Source: Sulfurisphaera tokodaii str. 7 (GTDB lineage Archaea > Thermoproteota > Thermoprotei_A > Sulfolobales > Sulfolobaceae). From it: 64,000 bases of DNA. The stretch lies in the NCBI RefSeq assembly GCF_000011205.1, contig NC_003106.2:1750001-1814000 (forward strand), read 5' to 3'. The notes below the pieces were generated by a model. The model worked only from the letters and a program-made list of their open reading frames with translations. It was not told the origin of the DNA and did no database searches. The translations under genes and the position numbers were made by a program. This document shows, one piece after another, positions 38,075 to 47,151 of the stretch. Within the stretch, counting starts at the first letter, position 1. The number at the start of each line of letters is the position of its first letter.

Positions 38075-38360
38075 TTAAACTGAGATTAGTTAAATTATTT
38101 TTCCTCTAAAAATTTATTACTTTTTCCAAAGAAGACAATAATTAGCCTAAACTCAGTGAGTATTCTAATGCAGTCATGAAATTCAAAAATTGTTTGTAAT
38201 ATTATATGAAATTAACATTAATGTGTTTAACTATCTTCAAATAAGTCTCTCTAAGGTGTTATCTAGCTAGAGAAAATGCAAGTATAAATAACCTTTAGTT
38301 GTTAGGTAACCTTACAAGGACATCATAACCTTTATATCCAAACGTTTAAAACAATAGTCG

Positions 38361-38424
38361 CTCTTTACATTTTTAGATCTTTTCAGCAAATCATATTAGA
38401 AAAACTATTTTTTTATGAATATCA
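38361..38424. repeat. Relic related to the IS-like end at 19.6 kb
   Basis: CTCTTTACATTTTTAGATCT and the following ~44 bases match 19556-19616 (CTCTTTACACTTCTAGCTCT onward), including ATTAGAAAAA and TTTTATGAATATCA. With 1061-1130, this is a third locus carrying part of the same sequence. The surrounding 38075-38513 holds no gene. Confidence 0.4.
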
Positions 38425-38513
38425 ACAATTTTCCTATAAAAAATAAATAGTAAAATAGGGGAAAACTTTTAATAAGAAATCTTGCTACCCGCACTTATTA
38501 TATTAAGAGAAAT

Positions 38514-39398
38514 TCAAGTTGATAAGTACTTCCACGATAATAGAATTCCTATAGTTGATAAGATTAATGCAAACAAGCCTAGGTAGAGGAAGTCAATTGT
38601 TAAGTTTGTCTGTATTCCGAGTAAAAGTCCTCTTATTGCACCGTTAGAGTAAGTTAGCGGATTTACATAAGCTATGGGCTTTAACCATGAAGGCATTGAT
38701 TTTATTGGGTAAAATGCATTACTAGTAAAGAGTAACGGTAAGTTAAGTAGGTTCATTATTGCCATTTGTGATTGCCAATCAGTTGCTCTTAATGCAAGCA
38801 TTAGGAATAGTGATGATAGTCCGAAAGACATTAGAAATAGTGCTGCATAAACTCCTAAGAAATCTAAAGCATTAATACCCGGTGCAAATGTCATTCCAAG
38901 TAATACTGCAACTACTAAGACTATTGTTGCTTGAACTAATGATCTAATAACAGAATTTAGAACTTTAGCTATAATAATGTTTCCTCTGGGTACTGGCGTT
39001 GTTAGTAATCTATCCAGCACACCTAATCTTCTGTCCCAGACTATTGACATACCACTCTGCATTGAAGTAAATAATACAATAAAGGATAGCATTCCTGCAG
39101 CTAGGAAAGAGAAGTAATCCGTTGTCCCGAATGTCTGTTTAAGTATTTCTTGTCCAATTTGATCAATTATAGTTTTAGGTATTATTACCCCTGGAAGATT
39201 AATCGATGTGCCAGTAAATATGCTCCCTAGATTCATAGCTTTTCCAAATAATGCTATCCAGAATATTGGCTGTATTATGGAGAGTAAAAGGATTACTGGG
39301 GCTTTATACCATTTCTTCAATTCCCTAGATGTTAGTGTCCATAAACCGTGATAAAGCGATAAATTTCTCTTTTCTTCTTTTTGAACTTCTACTGTCAT
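38514..39398 (-). CDS. ABC-2 type transporter permease
   Basis: 294 residues with six hydrophobic segments. The loop WDRRLGVLDRLLTTPVPRG is the conserved element of ABC-2 permeases (DrrB/NodJ type) and is followed by LLFTSNAFYPIKSMPSWLK in the external part. It pairs with the ATPase upstream, whose stop it overlaps by 4 bp. The complex probably exports a lipid-like or toxic compound; the substrate is unknown. Last gene of the PadR operon. Confidence 0.88.
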   Translation of the reverse strand: MTVEVQKEEKRNLSLYHGLWTLTSRELKKWYKAPVILLLSIIQPIFWIALFGKAMNLGSIFTGTSINLPGVIIPKTIIDQIGQEILKQTFGTTDYFSFLAAGMLSFIVLFTSMQSGMSIVWDRRLGVLDRLLTTPVPRGNIIIAKVLNSVIRSLVQATIVLVVAVLLGMTFAPGINALDFLGVYAALFLMSFGLSSLFLMLALRATDWQSQMAIMNLLNLPLLFTSNAFYPIKSMPSWLKPIAYVNPLTYSNGAIRGLLLGIQTNLTIDFLYLGLFALILSTIGILLSWKYLST

Positions 39399-40399
39399 CC
39401 TCTCGCCCTCCTTAAGGTTCTCCTAAATGCAAACATTTCTTGTGAGCTTGCTTCTTCATCTCTTAAACTTTTACCAGTTATCTCCATGTAAACTTCATCC
39501 ATTGTTGGTTCTGTTATTGACATTCTAGTAACCTTAATACCATTTTTCATTAAGACTTCTAAGATAGTTGGTGCTTTTTCCTCTCCGTTTTTCACTTTTA
39601 TTCTTATACCGTCTTGAAACTTCTTAACTTCGAGTATACCATCTGCGAAAAGATTGGAAAGTACTGTTAGTGCTTTTTCGTCATTATTTGTTTGTAATGA
39701 GATGACATCACCACCGATTCTTTCTTTTAATTCCTTAGGTGAGCCAATAGCAAGTATTTTACCCTTATCTATTATTGCGATCCTATCCCCGTACATATCG
39801 GCCTCTTCCAAATAATGGGTAGTTACAAATATTGTCATATCGTATTCCTCTTTTAACTTCCTAATATACTGCCATATAGCGGCTCTAGTTTGTGCGTCTA
39901 AACCTATTGTTGGTTCATCAAGGAACAATACTTTCGGTCTGCTAACTAAGGACATTGCAATTTCTAATCTCCTTCTCATTCCTCCAGAATAAGTTGATAC
40001 TTTTCTATTTGCTGCGTATGTTAGTTCTACCATCTCTAACAACTCCTTTGCCCTTTCTTCGGCCACACTTCTAGGTATACCATAAAGTCCAGCCATCATC
40101 ATAATGTTTTCCCAACCAGTTAAGTCTTCATCAGCAGTATATTCTTGTGGTACTACACCTATTGACTGTCTAACCTTGGCTTGTTCTTTAATTATATCGT
40201 AACCATTAACGATTGCAGTTCCTTCTGTAGGTTTTAATACTGTTGTGAGCATTTTAATAGTTGTTGACTTTCCAGCACCGTTTGGTCCTAAAAAGCCAAA
40301 GATCTCTCCATCATACACTTCGAAGTTTATATGATCTACAGCCACAAAGTTACCGAATTTTTTGGTTAGGTTTATTGCTTTTATCATTACATTACGCAT
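39395..40399 (-). CDS. ABC transporter ATP-binding protein (DrrA/CcmA-like)
   Basis: 334 residues. Walker A GPNGAGKST, signature YSGGMRRRLEIA, Walker B VLFLDEPTIGLD and the switch His in VTTHYLEEAD are all intact. The C-terminal ~100 residues form the extra domain typical of DrrA-type drug exporters (TVLSNLFADGILEVKKF; TEPTMDEVYMEITG). It energises the ABC-2 permease encoded directly downstream. The ATG overlaps the end of the padR gene by 8 bp, so all three are translated from one mRNA. Confidence 0.92.
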   Translation of the reverse strand: MRNVMIKAINLTKKFGNFVAVDHINFEVYDGEIFGFLGPNGAGKSTTIKMLTTVLKPTEGTAIVNGYDIIKEQAKVRQSIGVVPQEYTADEDLTGWENIMMMAGLYGIPRSVAEERAKELLEMVELTYAANRKVSTYSGGMRRRLEIAMSLVSRPKVLFLDEPTIGLDAQTRAAIWQYIRKLKEEYDMTIFVTTHYLEEADMYGDRIAIIDKGKILAIGSPKELKERIGGDVISLQTNNDEKALTVLSNLFADGILEVKKFQDGIRIKVKNGEEKAPTILEVLMKNGIKVTRMSITEPTMDEVYMEITGKSLRDEEASSQEMFAFRRTLRRARG

Positions 40400-40799
40400 T
40401 TTCTACCACCCCTTGTATCAGTTTTAATAATTCGAGGATTTTCTCTTTATGAGAGTGAAGCTTATTTCTGTCAACTTCTTTAAAAAACATTAAAATTCCT
40501 TTAAGTTCCTCCACTGCATCTTCCACTGACCCGGAATATCTTGATGGTAAAAGATATTTTATCTCTTCAATTCCTTTCTGTGTAATACTGTATCTTCCAT
40601 CATCTAACTTCTCTATAACTCCCTCTTCTTCCATTTTTGCTAATAAGGGATACACTGAGCCGGGTGATGGTTTCCACCAGCCCCAGGTCATCTTATATAT
40701 ATCATCAATAATATCTATCCCTCTCCTTGGAGACTGCCATAACAGCCAAAGTATAAGGTTCCTTAATCTACCCTTTTGCTTTGCTATTAATTCACTCAT
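40392..40799 (-). CDS. padR: PadR-family transcriptional regulator of the ABC exporter
   Basis: 135 residues from ATG 40799 (MSELIAKQKGRLRN). Starts further upstream would read through the operator DNA as IDIDS-type repeats and are rejected. The winged helix shows the PadR motif KPSPGSVYPLLAKMEEEGVI followed by the wing DGRYSITQKG. A C-terminal helical arm mediates dimerisation. It heads an operon with the exporter ATPase and permease and almost certainly binds the twin palindromes directly before its start, giving ligand-sensitive autorepression. Confidence 0.85.
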   Translation of the reverse strand: MSELIAKQKGRLRNLILWLLWQSPRRGIDIIDDIYKMTWGWWKPSPGSVYPLLAKMEEEGVIEKLDDGRYSITQKGIEEIKYLLPSRYSGSVEDAVEELKGILMFFKEVDRNKLHSHKEKILELLKLIQGVVENA

Positions 40800-40800
40800 A

Positions 40801-40816
40801 CTATCGATATCGATAG
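40801..40816. promoter_or_regulatory. PadR operator, proximal palindrome
   Basis: CTATCGATATCGATAG is a perfect 16-bp palindrome ending 1 bp before the padR start. Its position would block the transcription start. A near-identical site lies at 40839-40854, with an AT-rich TATA-like stretch (40817-40834) between them. Confidence 0.7.
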
Positions 40817-40838
40817 TAATAAATTTAAATTTTTCGAT

Positions 40839-40854
40839 ATATCGATATCGATAG
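40839..40854. promoter_or_regulatory. PadR operator, distal palindrome
   Basis: ATATCGATATCGATAG matches the proximal site at 15 of 16 positions. Centre-to-centre distance is 38 bp. It would cover the BRE/upstream side of the padR promoter and overlaps the region just after the CBS gene stop. Confidence 0.65.
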
Positions 40855-40858
40855 AAGA

Positions 40859-41248
40859 TCAATAACTCATTTGTTCCGCTATCATTAGAGAGAAAGCCTT
40901 AGCAACATCTCTTATTGATATAACTCCTACACATTTTCCATCTTTTTCAATTATTAAATGTCTAATATTGTTCCTTGTCATTAAATAAAAAGCATCATAA
41001 ATACTCTTATTATAATCTATCCTTATTAAATTAGTTGAGGCTATTTCGATAGCTGGTGAATTGAGACTTAATCCTCTGTGAACAGCATTGACTATATCCC
41101 TCTCAGTAACGATCCCGCTTATCTTCTCTCCATCCTTAAGAACTACTGAACCTACATTTTCCTTTATCATCATGTCTGCTACTTCCTTAATTGTTGAATT
41201 TGAAGGAAGACTTACTAAATTTTTGGTAATTAATTGACCTACTATCAT
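40859..41248 (-). CDS. Two-CBS-domain protein
   Basis: 129 residues made of two CBS motifs: PSNSTIKEVADMMIKENVGS with SGIVTERDIV, and NKSIYDAFYLMTRNNIRHLI with VGVISIRDVAKAF. Stand-alone CBS pairs bind adenosine nucleotides and act as energy or ligand sensors. The GIVTERD and GVISIRD turns that contact ribose are intact. The partner is unknown. It ends within the padR promoter region, but is likely transcribed separately from its own upstream promoter. Confidence 0.85.
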   Translation of the reverse strand: MIVGQLITKNLVSLPSNSTIKEVADMMIKENVGSVVLKDGEKISGIVTERDIVNAVHRGLSLNSPAIEIASTNLIRIDYNKSIYDAFYLMTRNNIRHLIIEKDGKCVGVISIRDVAKAFSLMIAEQMSY

Positions 41249-41339
41249 AAATATATATACGCAATAAAACTATTTTAGCTTTTCTATAGAGAAAATAAGG
41301 AATAAATGATAAAAAATAATAAAAGGGAATTTATATATC

Positions 41340-41621
41340 TCATCCGTATCTTAAAGATATCCCTAAACCATATCTTGGGTATCTCCAAATAATGTTATTG
41401 AAGGGACAAACTATTTTGCAAGCTCCGCATTCAAGGCAATTTTCATATGAGACTATTATTTTTCCTTCGGCAAAAGAGTATACGTTTGCTGGACAGACTG
41501 TGATACACGGTGACTTATAAGTTTCGTGACATTTATTGCAGGTTTGTTGATCTTTTATCTCTAGATGCGGTTTCTCATCCCTTTTATACCTTAAAGTATA
41601 AAGCCTTTCTTCTACTCTCAT
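41340..41621 (-). CDS. fixX: FixX-type ferredoxin of the first ETF operon
   Basis: 93 residues. Cys motifs C-x2-C-x8-C-x3-CP (CNKC to CITVCP) and C-x2-C-x2-C-x3-CP (CLECGACKIVCP) could hold one or two [4Fe-4S] clusters. FixX is the iron-sulfur domain of ETF:quinone oxidoreductase as a separate protein; it passes electrons from ETF to the FixC flavin and quinone. Its start overlaps the end of fixC by 4 bp. All four Cys of the second motif are present here, in contrast to the paralogue at 63.2 kb. Confidence 0.88.
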   Translation of the reverse strand: MRVEERLYTLRYKRDEKPHLEIKDQQTCNKCHETYKSPCITVCPANVYSFAEGKIIVSYENCLECGACKIVCPFNNIIWRYPRYGLGISLRYG

Positions 41622-42772
41622 TCTAACACCCCTAAACCTAAGATTAAATGTTTCATGAGCTTACCTAGACTACTTTTATAATATCTTAACTTTGAAAAAT
41701 CTCCTTCGACCCAGCTTGTTAAGAAATCGTTAATAAGATGAGAGTAAAGACCTATGTTTGGTAATAATTCCTTAACTAATGGTCTTGATTTTATAACCTT
41801 AGATATTTCTCTAGCTTCGAAAAGCGTTTTTGAGTAGGAGTAACAATTCTCAGCCTTCCCGGCTAAGTAACCAGATATAATTGCTGGTCCGATACCGTCA
41901 AAAGTTAATGGATCAATTAATCCTAATGCATCACCGGCAACATAAATTGCACCTTCACAAGGTTTAAATGATGGGAATCCATTCTCTGGAATTATCTTTG
42001 CCGAGTATTCCCTTAATGAGAAACCCTTTACCAACTCCGCATACGGCATCTTAAATGAATCTAAAAGTTCAAAAGGTCTAATACCTCTAGTTATAATCTC
42101 ATCAACCCTAGCACCAACTCCTATAGCTATTGAGTCCTTATAAGTATAAATGAAACCAGCTGAGGGAAGAGGGTAATCGGTTATTATTCTCCAGCTTTCT
42201 CCTTCATCCCCTTGTAAATTAAATCTCTTCTCGACTTCATTTCTTGTAGATGCATAAACCTCTTTCACTCCTAGTACAGTTTCCTCATTCTTTAACTCTC
42301 TTCTAAGCCCTAATGACATTGAAAGTAAAGCGTTAGCTCCCTCGGCTATTATTATTTTATCTCCTTCTACACTTCCCCTTTCAGTTATAACCTTATTACC
42401 TTCAATTCCAGTTACAGTAGTTTTAGTAATTAATAATGCTCCTGCACTTTCAGCCCTTTGAGCTAACCATTTATCAAATTTTAAACGTGAAACTGTATAT
42501 AACTTACTCTTGGGTTTAACTACAATCTCACTTTCATCATCTTTACTTCTGAAAATTAGTCTAACTCTTTTTACTATTCTCTCAAATGGGATATCCTTAG
42601 TTTCAAAGACTTTAGAAATTTCAGACTCCCTTATCATTGCCCCTGAAACATTTTTTGCCCCTGGCTCTGAGCCTCTCTCTATTAAAAGTACTTTATACCC
42701 ATTTTTTGCTAAAGTGTAAGCTGATGCTGAACCGGAAGGACCGGCACCTATTACAATTGCATCATATTTCAT
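41618..42772 (-). CDS. fixC: FixC-type ETF:quinone oxidoreductase flavoprotein
   Basis: 384 residues. The FAD dinucleotide-binding motif GAGPSGSASAYTLAKNGYK is at 8-26 and GAKNVSGAM follows at ~38. The C-terminal FAD contact YVAGDALGLIDPLTFDGIG and a hydrophobic surface segment are typical of the membrane-associated family. With FixX it forms the quinone-reducing half of the ETF pathway. It overlaps etfBA upstream and fixX downstream by 4 bp each, a tight operon. A second operon with a 406-residue paralogue lies at 60.4-63.5 kb. Confidence 0.9.
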   Translation of the reverse strand: MKYDAIVIGAGPSGSASAYTLAKNGYKVLLIERGSEPGAKNVSGAMIRESEISKVFETKDIPFERIVKRVRLIFRSKDDESEIVVKPKSKLYTVSRLKFDKWLAQRAESAGALLITKTTVTGIEGNKVITERGSVEGDKIIIAEGANALLSMSLGLRRELKNEETVLGVKEVYASTRNEVEKRFNLQGDEGESWRIITDYPLPSAGFIYTYKDSIAIGVGARVDEIITRGIRPFELLDSFKMPYAELVKGFSLREYSAKIIPENGFPSFKPCEGAIYVAGDALGLIDPLTFDGIGPAIISGYLAGKAENCYSYSKTLFEAREISKVIKSRPLVKELLPNIGLYSHLINDFLTSWVEGDFSKLRYYKSSLGKLMKHLILGLGVLE

Positions 42773-44580
42773 TGAGGAACACCCCTTTCTCTAACGATCT
42801 TAACTAATCCTGGTACTACTTCAAAAATATCTCCTATTACACCATAATCGCAGTTTTGAAATATTGGGGCTTCGGGATCTATGTTTATTGCTATTATTCT
42901 TCTCGCTCCAGAAATTCCTACTAAGTGTTGCACCGCTCCAGAAATTCCGAGGGCTATGTAAAGCTTAGGCCTAATTGTAGTCCCAGTTTGACCTATTTGC
43001 CTTTCTTTAGGATACCATCCCATATCTGCTAAAGGTTTAGAAACACCAACAACTCCGTTAAGTACTGAAGCTAATTCCTCAGCGAGTTTAATATTTTCTG
43101 GTGACTTAATCCCCCTACCAACACCTATTACTATATCTGCCTCAGCTAATACATTCCTCTTCTGTAGTTTAGTGTAATTCAATACCTTAAATTTCGTAGA
43201 AAGATCTTCGATTTCCTCAACTATGACTTCTCCTTCCTTTGGAATTTTAATGGGATAAAACACACCACCCCTTACTGTTATCATAACTGGCTTATGATTA
43301 GGACAAATAATTGTACTCATTTCTTTACCGCCAAAATCCGGTCTTGTTGAATAGATTATTCCTTTTTCATCTACATCAAAACTCACACAATCAGCAATTA
43401 ATCCAGTGTCAACTTCAATTGCGGTAGTTGATGCTAATTCTCTTGAATTTCTCGTTCCAGGGAAGAAGATAGCTTCAGGTTTATATTTCTTAATAACTTT
43501 TGATAAAGCCCTAGTATAAACATCATTAATGTAAAATGGAAATCCTTTGACTCTAGCATGATATACTTTATCAACACCGTAATTAAATGCCTCTTTAATA
43601 ATTGGTTTAACTTCGTCATCTCCAACTATTACACCAGCTAATTTAGTATCTAAGAGATCTGCTATTCTTCTCCCTTCAGACATAATTTCCCATGATACCC
43701 TGTTTACCTCATCTCCAGTATGGTCTATATAAACCCATATTTCACCATTTACCTTAGCCTTTGGTTGAGGTTTAACATATGTCTCTTTTACTTCATTAAC
43801 TTCCTTCAACGATTTAACAATTTTATCATAAACCCATTGTGGTGCATCATTACCTCTGTAAATTTCCGGATTTCTTGTTTTTGGTGGTGGATGAACTTTA
43901 ATTACTTTAGTTGGTGAACCAGCTAAACCAATTTTATTAGGCTCAGCACCTATATCATCTTTAGATAATTTCGGTATCTTAACGGTTTTTGATTTAATTA
44001 GGCTAAGAATATCAGGCTCTCTGGGTTTATTTATCGTTTCTAAAACTGTAAAAACTGCAGGTAAAGGAACTTCTATTTCCTCTTCCTCATTCTCTACAGT
44101 CCTAATTACTCTGGCTTTTCCCTCACCAATTTCGATGAATTTAGACACATAACCAACTGAAGGAATTCCTAGCCATTTTCCAGTTTGTGGTCCAACTTGT
44201 TCTGTTTCTCCATCCACTGCTCTTCTCCCGAATAGGTAAATATCACCTTCGCCAATCTTCTTTATTGCCTTATACAAAGTATATGAGGTTGCCCATGTAT
44301 CAGCACCAGCCATAGCTCTATCAGTTATTAAATATGCTTCATCAGCACCCATCGCTATTGCTTCTCTCAATGCATTTTCAGCTTGTGGCGGACCCATTGT
44401 AATTACTATAACTTTTCCACCATACCTTTCTCTAAGCCTAATTCCTTCTTCAATTGCATGTAAATCTGGTGGATTAATTACTGCAGGGACTCCCTCTCTT
44501 ACAAGGTTATTTGTTACTGGATCTATTCTTAAATCATCTGCATCTGGAACTTGCTTAATTGAAACAAATATTCTCATCAA
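42769..44580 (-). CDS. etfBA: Fused electron transfer flavoprotein EtfB-EtfA
   Basis: 603 residues. The N-terminal ~250 residues are the beta subunit (KQVPDADDLRIDPVTNNLVR; ALREAIAMGADEAYLI). A linker of ~35 residues leads to the alpha subunit, whose C-terminal FAD domain shows GVGRGIKSPEN, KPLADMGWYPKERQIGQTG and KLYIALGISGAVQHL. The fusion keeps the order beta-alpha. It carries electrons from acyl-CoA dehydrogenases or other flavoproteins to FixC/FixX encoded next in the operon. The paralogous operon at 60.4 kb has separate subunits. ATG start after an AT-rich promoter. Confidence 0.9.
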   Translation of the reverse strand: MMRIFVSIKQVPDADDLRIDPVTNNLVREGVPAVINPPDLHAIEEGIRLRERYGGKVIVITMGPPQAENALREAIAMGADEAYLITDRAMAGADTWATSYTLYKAIKKIGEGDIYLFGRRAVDGETEQVGPQTGKWLGIPSVGYVSKFIEIGEGKARVIRTVENEEEEIEVPLPAVFTVLETINKPREPDILSLIKSKTVKIPKLSKDDIGAEPNKIGLAGSPTKVIKVHPPPKTRNPEIYRGNDAPQWVYDKIVKSLKEVNEVKETYVKPQPKAKVNGEIWVYIDHTGDEVNRVSWEIMSEGRRIADLLDTKLAGVIVGDDEVKPIIKEAFNYGVDKVYHARVKGFPFYINDVYTRALSKVIKKYKPEAIFFPGTRNSRELASTTAIEVDTGLIADCVSFDVDEKGIIYSTRPDFGGKEMSTIICPNHKPVMITVRGGVFYPIKIPKEGEVIVEEIEDLSTKFKVLNYTKLQKRNVLAEADIVIGVGRGIKSPENIKLAEELASVLNGVVGVSKPLADMGWYPKERQIGQTGTTIRPKLYIALGISGAVQHLVGISGARRIIAINIDPEAPIFQNCDYGVIGDIFEVVPGLVKIVRERGVPQ

Positions 44581-44735
44581 CTATAATATCTAATCATACG
44601 TATATAAATCTACATTTGATATTTTTAAAATCATATTGAATTTTTTAAGCACATCTCTGTTGATTAACGAGAGATGAGAAGTTTTGGAAGTAATCTTTTT
44701 CTATGTGATATGAAACACTATAAGTCTTTTTAATA

Positions 44736-46003
44736 CTGACTTCATCCTCGCCCTGAAGGGCGAGGGTTCCCCTCATCGGTTCGGGACTACATCCCTCATT
44801 TGAGGGGCAGACGAGAGGGTCAGAGACCCCCTCCTGTTAAGATTCATAATTCCAATAACATCCCTATCATTCTCATAACCACAAATACACTTAAACCAAC
44901 GATAAGAAACCTCAACCATCTTCTTTCCACACTTAGGACAAGAGACAGAAGAATAGCGAGGATTAACATACACAACCAACAAGCCGTGTTTCTTAGCCTG
45001 CCACTCAACCCAATACTGAACACGACGATATTGCATAAGATACAGTTTATCCCTAAACTCAGATGGTAATTTATTAAGCATGTTTAATCAAATTCTTGAG
45101 GTTCTCTAACTTAATAACATTAGCATTAAAATCCTCTGCAACCTCAACAACCCACTTCCCAACCTTCCTTGCAAAATCCTCCATGATTCGCTTAGCCTTA
45201 GAGTAGAAGTACTTAATCCTTACAAGAATCCTCTTATTCACCCTCCACCTCCTTGGGTACTTCATTTGCAGAGCTTCAGCTAAAGACTTCCAATGATGAA
45301 CCTCATGAAGGCGTGTGAAAATCCTAACATAACGAGTATCATCCTTACCAACAACAATCTCATTCATGTTAATATCAACAGCAACACTTTCCCTAGGTTC
45401 AACTTTCTCCAACGGTTTCTCAAAAACTACTTTAAGGAAAGCCTTGCCATCCTTCAGTACGAGTCTCGCTTCCTTCATCTTCCAGTTCACGTAGTCCTTA
45501 ATGTTTCTAGGATAACCAAGGATTGGGAGCTCACCGACACCAGCAATTCTAACAGTCATCCTTTCTAAGTCCACGTTATAACTTGCTTTTGGTGTTAACC
45601 ATACAGTCGGCCTATACACTCTAGGAAACCTACCCCTCCTTGGGTTATTATACCAACCCTTGTATACTGAGAGTGCATCCCTATAACAGTCCTCAGCAAC
45701 CTTTGATGGTAGATTGTATTCCCCTCTTAACTTATCATATAACTCCTCATGGACTCTTCCTAACACACCCTTCTCTTCTGGATTTGGAACATTCTCCTTT
45801 AGCCAGAATAGGGTGAAACGTAGTGCCTTAACGTAGTTATTCACAAGGGCTAGGAGGGGTTCAGATAGGGCGATCTTCATCGAAACAGTAGCTCTGATCG
45901 CTTTAACCCTCCTAGCCATTAGGAGAAAATTAAAAGAGCTAATATTTAAACTTTATAAGGGGGCTATCCATTCCCTGCTGGCGAGGCTTTCAGCCCCCTT
46001 AAC
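44736..46003 (-). mobile_element. IS200/IS605-group element carrying only tnpB
   Basis: Right end at GTCAG (44736 on this strand) after the hairpin 44746-44765 (CCTCGCCC, TGAA, GGGCGAGG). Left-end hairpin at 45956-46001 has perfect 10-bp arms TAAGGGGGCT and AGCCCCCTTA. There is no tnpA, so this is the IS1341-like tnpB-only type. The right end is homologous to that of the 353-bp elements at 27.8 and 34.2 kb. The exact left boundary is uncertain, as IS110 DNA begins within ~20 bp. Confidence 0.7.
44773..45919 (-). pseudogene. tnpB: TnpB (RNA-guided nuclease) gene in two overlapping pieces
   Basis: The upstream piece (45919-45074, 281 codons) has the first RuvC Asp182 in [10 protein letters not shown] and the Glu272 in IKLENLKNL. 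The downstream piece (45081-44773, 102 codons) has the zinc finger CPKC and CICGYEND plus the last Asp in NDRDVIG. All catalytic residues are thus present but in different frames. The second piece opens with an ATG that overlaps the stop of the first (ATGCTTAA), so it is either a +1 frameshift lesion or two coupled halves. The product would use a guide RNA from the right end of the element. Confidence 0.8.
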
Positions 46004-46019
46004 CTATATAGGTTTTAAT

Positions 46020-46046
46020 AGCCGGGGAGAGTAATACTCCTCGGCT
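46020..46046 (+). ncRNA. Hairpin in the IS110 5' end, possible part of a bridge RNA
   Basis: AGCCGGGGAG and CTCCTCGGCT pair over 10 bp with one G-T wobble and a seven-base loop, immediately upstream of the transposase ATG (46055). Position and structure fit the bridge-RNA-encoding end known for IS110, but guide loops cannot be identified by eye. Confidence 0.35.
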
Positions 46047-46054
46047 GGGGAAAC

Positions 46055-47128
46055 ATGGTCGATCTCCTATCTGAAGCAAAGTCTTCGTACGAGGGCGTGA
46101 CAAACCCCTACCATCGGACTGAACATTGTGGAAAAATCCACGAATATAGGTGTGGTAAAGAGGTAGGGGTATTAGGAATAGATGTATCAAAAGATTATCT
46201 AATTACAAGTAGGGGGAGGGAAAGAAAATACAAGAACAACTTGAAGGGTTACGAGGAAATCCTCGAAATGAAGCCTTGCCTAATAGTCCTAGAACCTACG
46301 GGAGTATACGCAATAAGGCCTAGCCAGTACTTCAAGGAGAAGGGTGTAAAAGTACTACAAGTAAGCCCAAACGTGTTATCAAGAGAAAAGGAGTTTAGGG
46401 GGAAGAAAACAGATTTTTATGATGCTGAAAAATTAGAAAACATGGTTGACAAGGCTAAGGAATACGAGTACAACCCCTTGAGGGAACTGGTAACACTTTA
46501 CCTCTTCCTCAAGGATATAGAAGTAAAGTACAAGAACAGGCTGAAGAGGACATTATTCTTAGTAAGTGATAATGACAAGATAAGTAAGGAAAGGTTAGAA
46601 AAGCTCGCAAATGGAGATTTTGCGCAAGAAGAACTATATCAACTAGAATATACACCAATAGTACTTGAGGAAATTAGAGTATTGGCAAAAACACTCTTGG
46701 AAACACAAGAGAGGTTAAAAGAAGTTAAGAAAATGATTGAGGAGCAAGTTCCCGAGAACCACGTTTTGTTAACGATCCCGGGGATTGGGAGGCTTGCAGC
46801 TGGTATAATTATTGGTGTTGTTGGTGATGTTAAGCGCTTTCCTAAGCCTGAGTCTTTTGTGGCTTATTGTGGTTTAGATCCCGTTGTGGAGAGGAGTGGT
46901 AGGAGTGTGATAAGTAGGGGGATTTCGAAGAGGGGTAATAAGTATTTGCGTAGCTTATTCTACTTTTTGGCTGAGATGAATTATTCTAGGAATCCAACAT
47001 TGTTGAAGTTTTATGAGTCTCATAAGGATAGGTTGCAAGGTAAGAAGTTGTATACTGCTTTGGCAAGGAAATTAGCTAGGATTGTATGGAGTGTTTGGTA
47101 TAATAATAAGCCTTATGAGCCAAAGTGA
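46055..47128 (+). CDS. IS110-family DEDD transposase
   Basis: 357 residues. The RuvC-like N-terminal domain has Asp43 in LGIDVSKDY, Glu80 in VLEPTG and Asp120/Asp123 in KTDFYDAEKL, the DEDD set. After a coiled middle, the transposase_20 domain shows LTIPGIGRLAAGIIIG, ESFVAYCGLDPVVE with Ser in RSGRSVISRG, and RGNKYLRSLFY. It is intact, unlike the relic at 18.7-19.3 kb. It should recombine the element with a target chosen by a bridge RNA. ATG 46055 gives a ~40-residue leader before GIDVSK, longer than usual; a GTG near 46097 is possible. Confidence 0.88.
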   Translation: MVDLLSEAKSSYEGVTNPYHRTEHCGKIHEYRCGKEVGVLGIDVSKDYLITSRGRERKYKNNLKGYEEILEMKPCLIVLEPTGVYAIRPSQYFKEKGVKVLQVSPNVLSREKEFRGKKTDFYDAEKLENMVDKAKEYEYNPLRELVTLYLFLKDIEVKYKNRLKRTLFLVSDNDKISKERLEKLANGDFAQEELYQLEYTPIVLEEIRVLAKTLLETQERLKEVKKMIEEQVPENHVLLTIPGIGRLAAGIIIGVVGDVKRFPKPESFVAYCGLDPVVERSGRSVISRGISKRGNKYLRSLFYFLAEMNYSRNPTLLKFYESHKDRLQGKKLYTALARKLARIVWSVWYNNKPYEPK

Positions 47129-47151
47129 TTAAAGGTCCCTTCCCCTTAATC

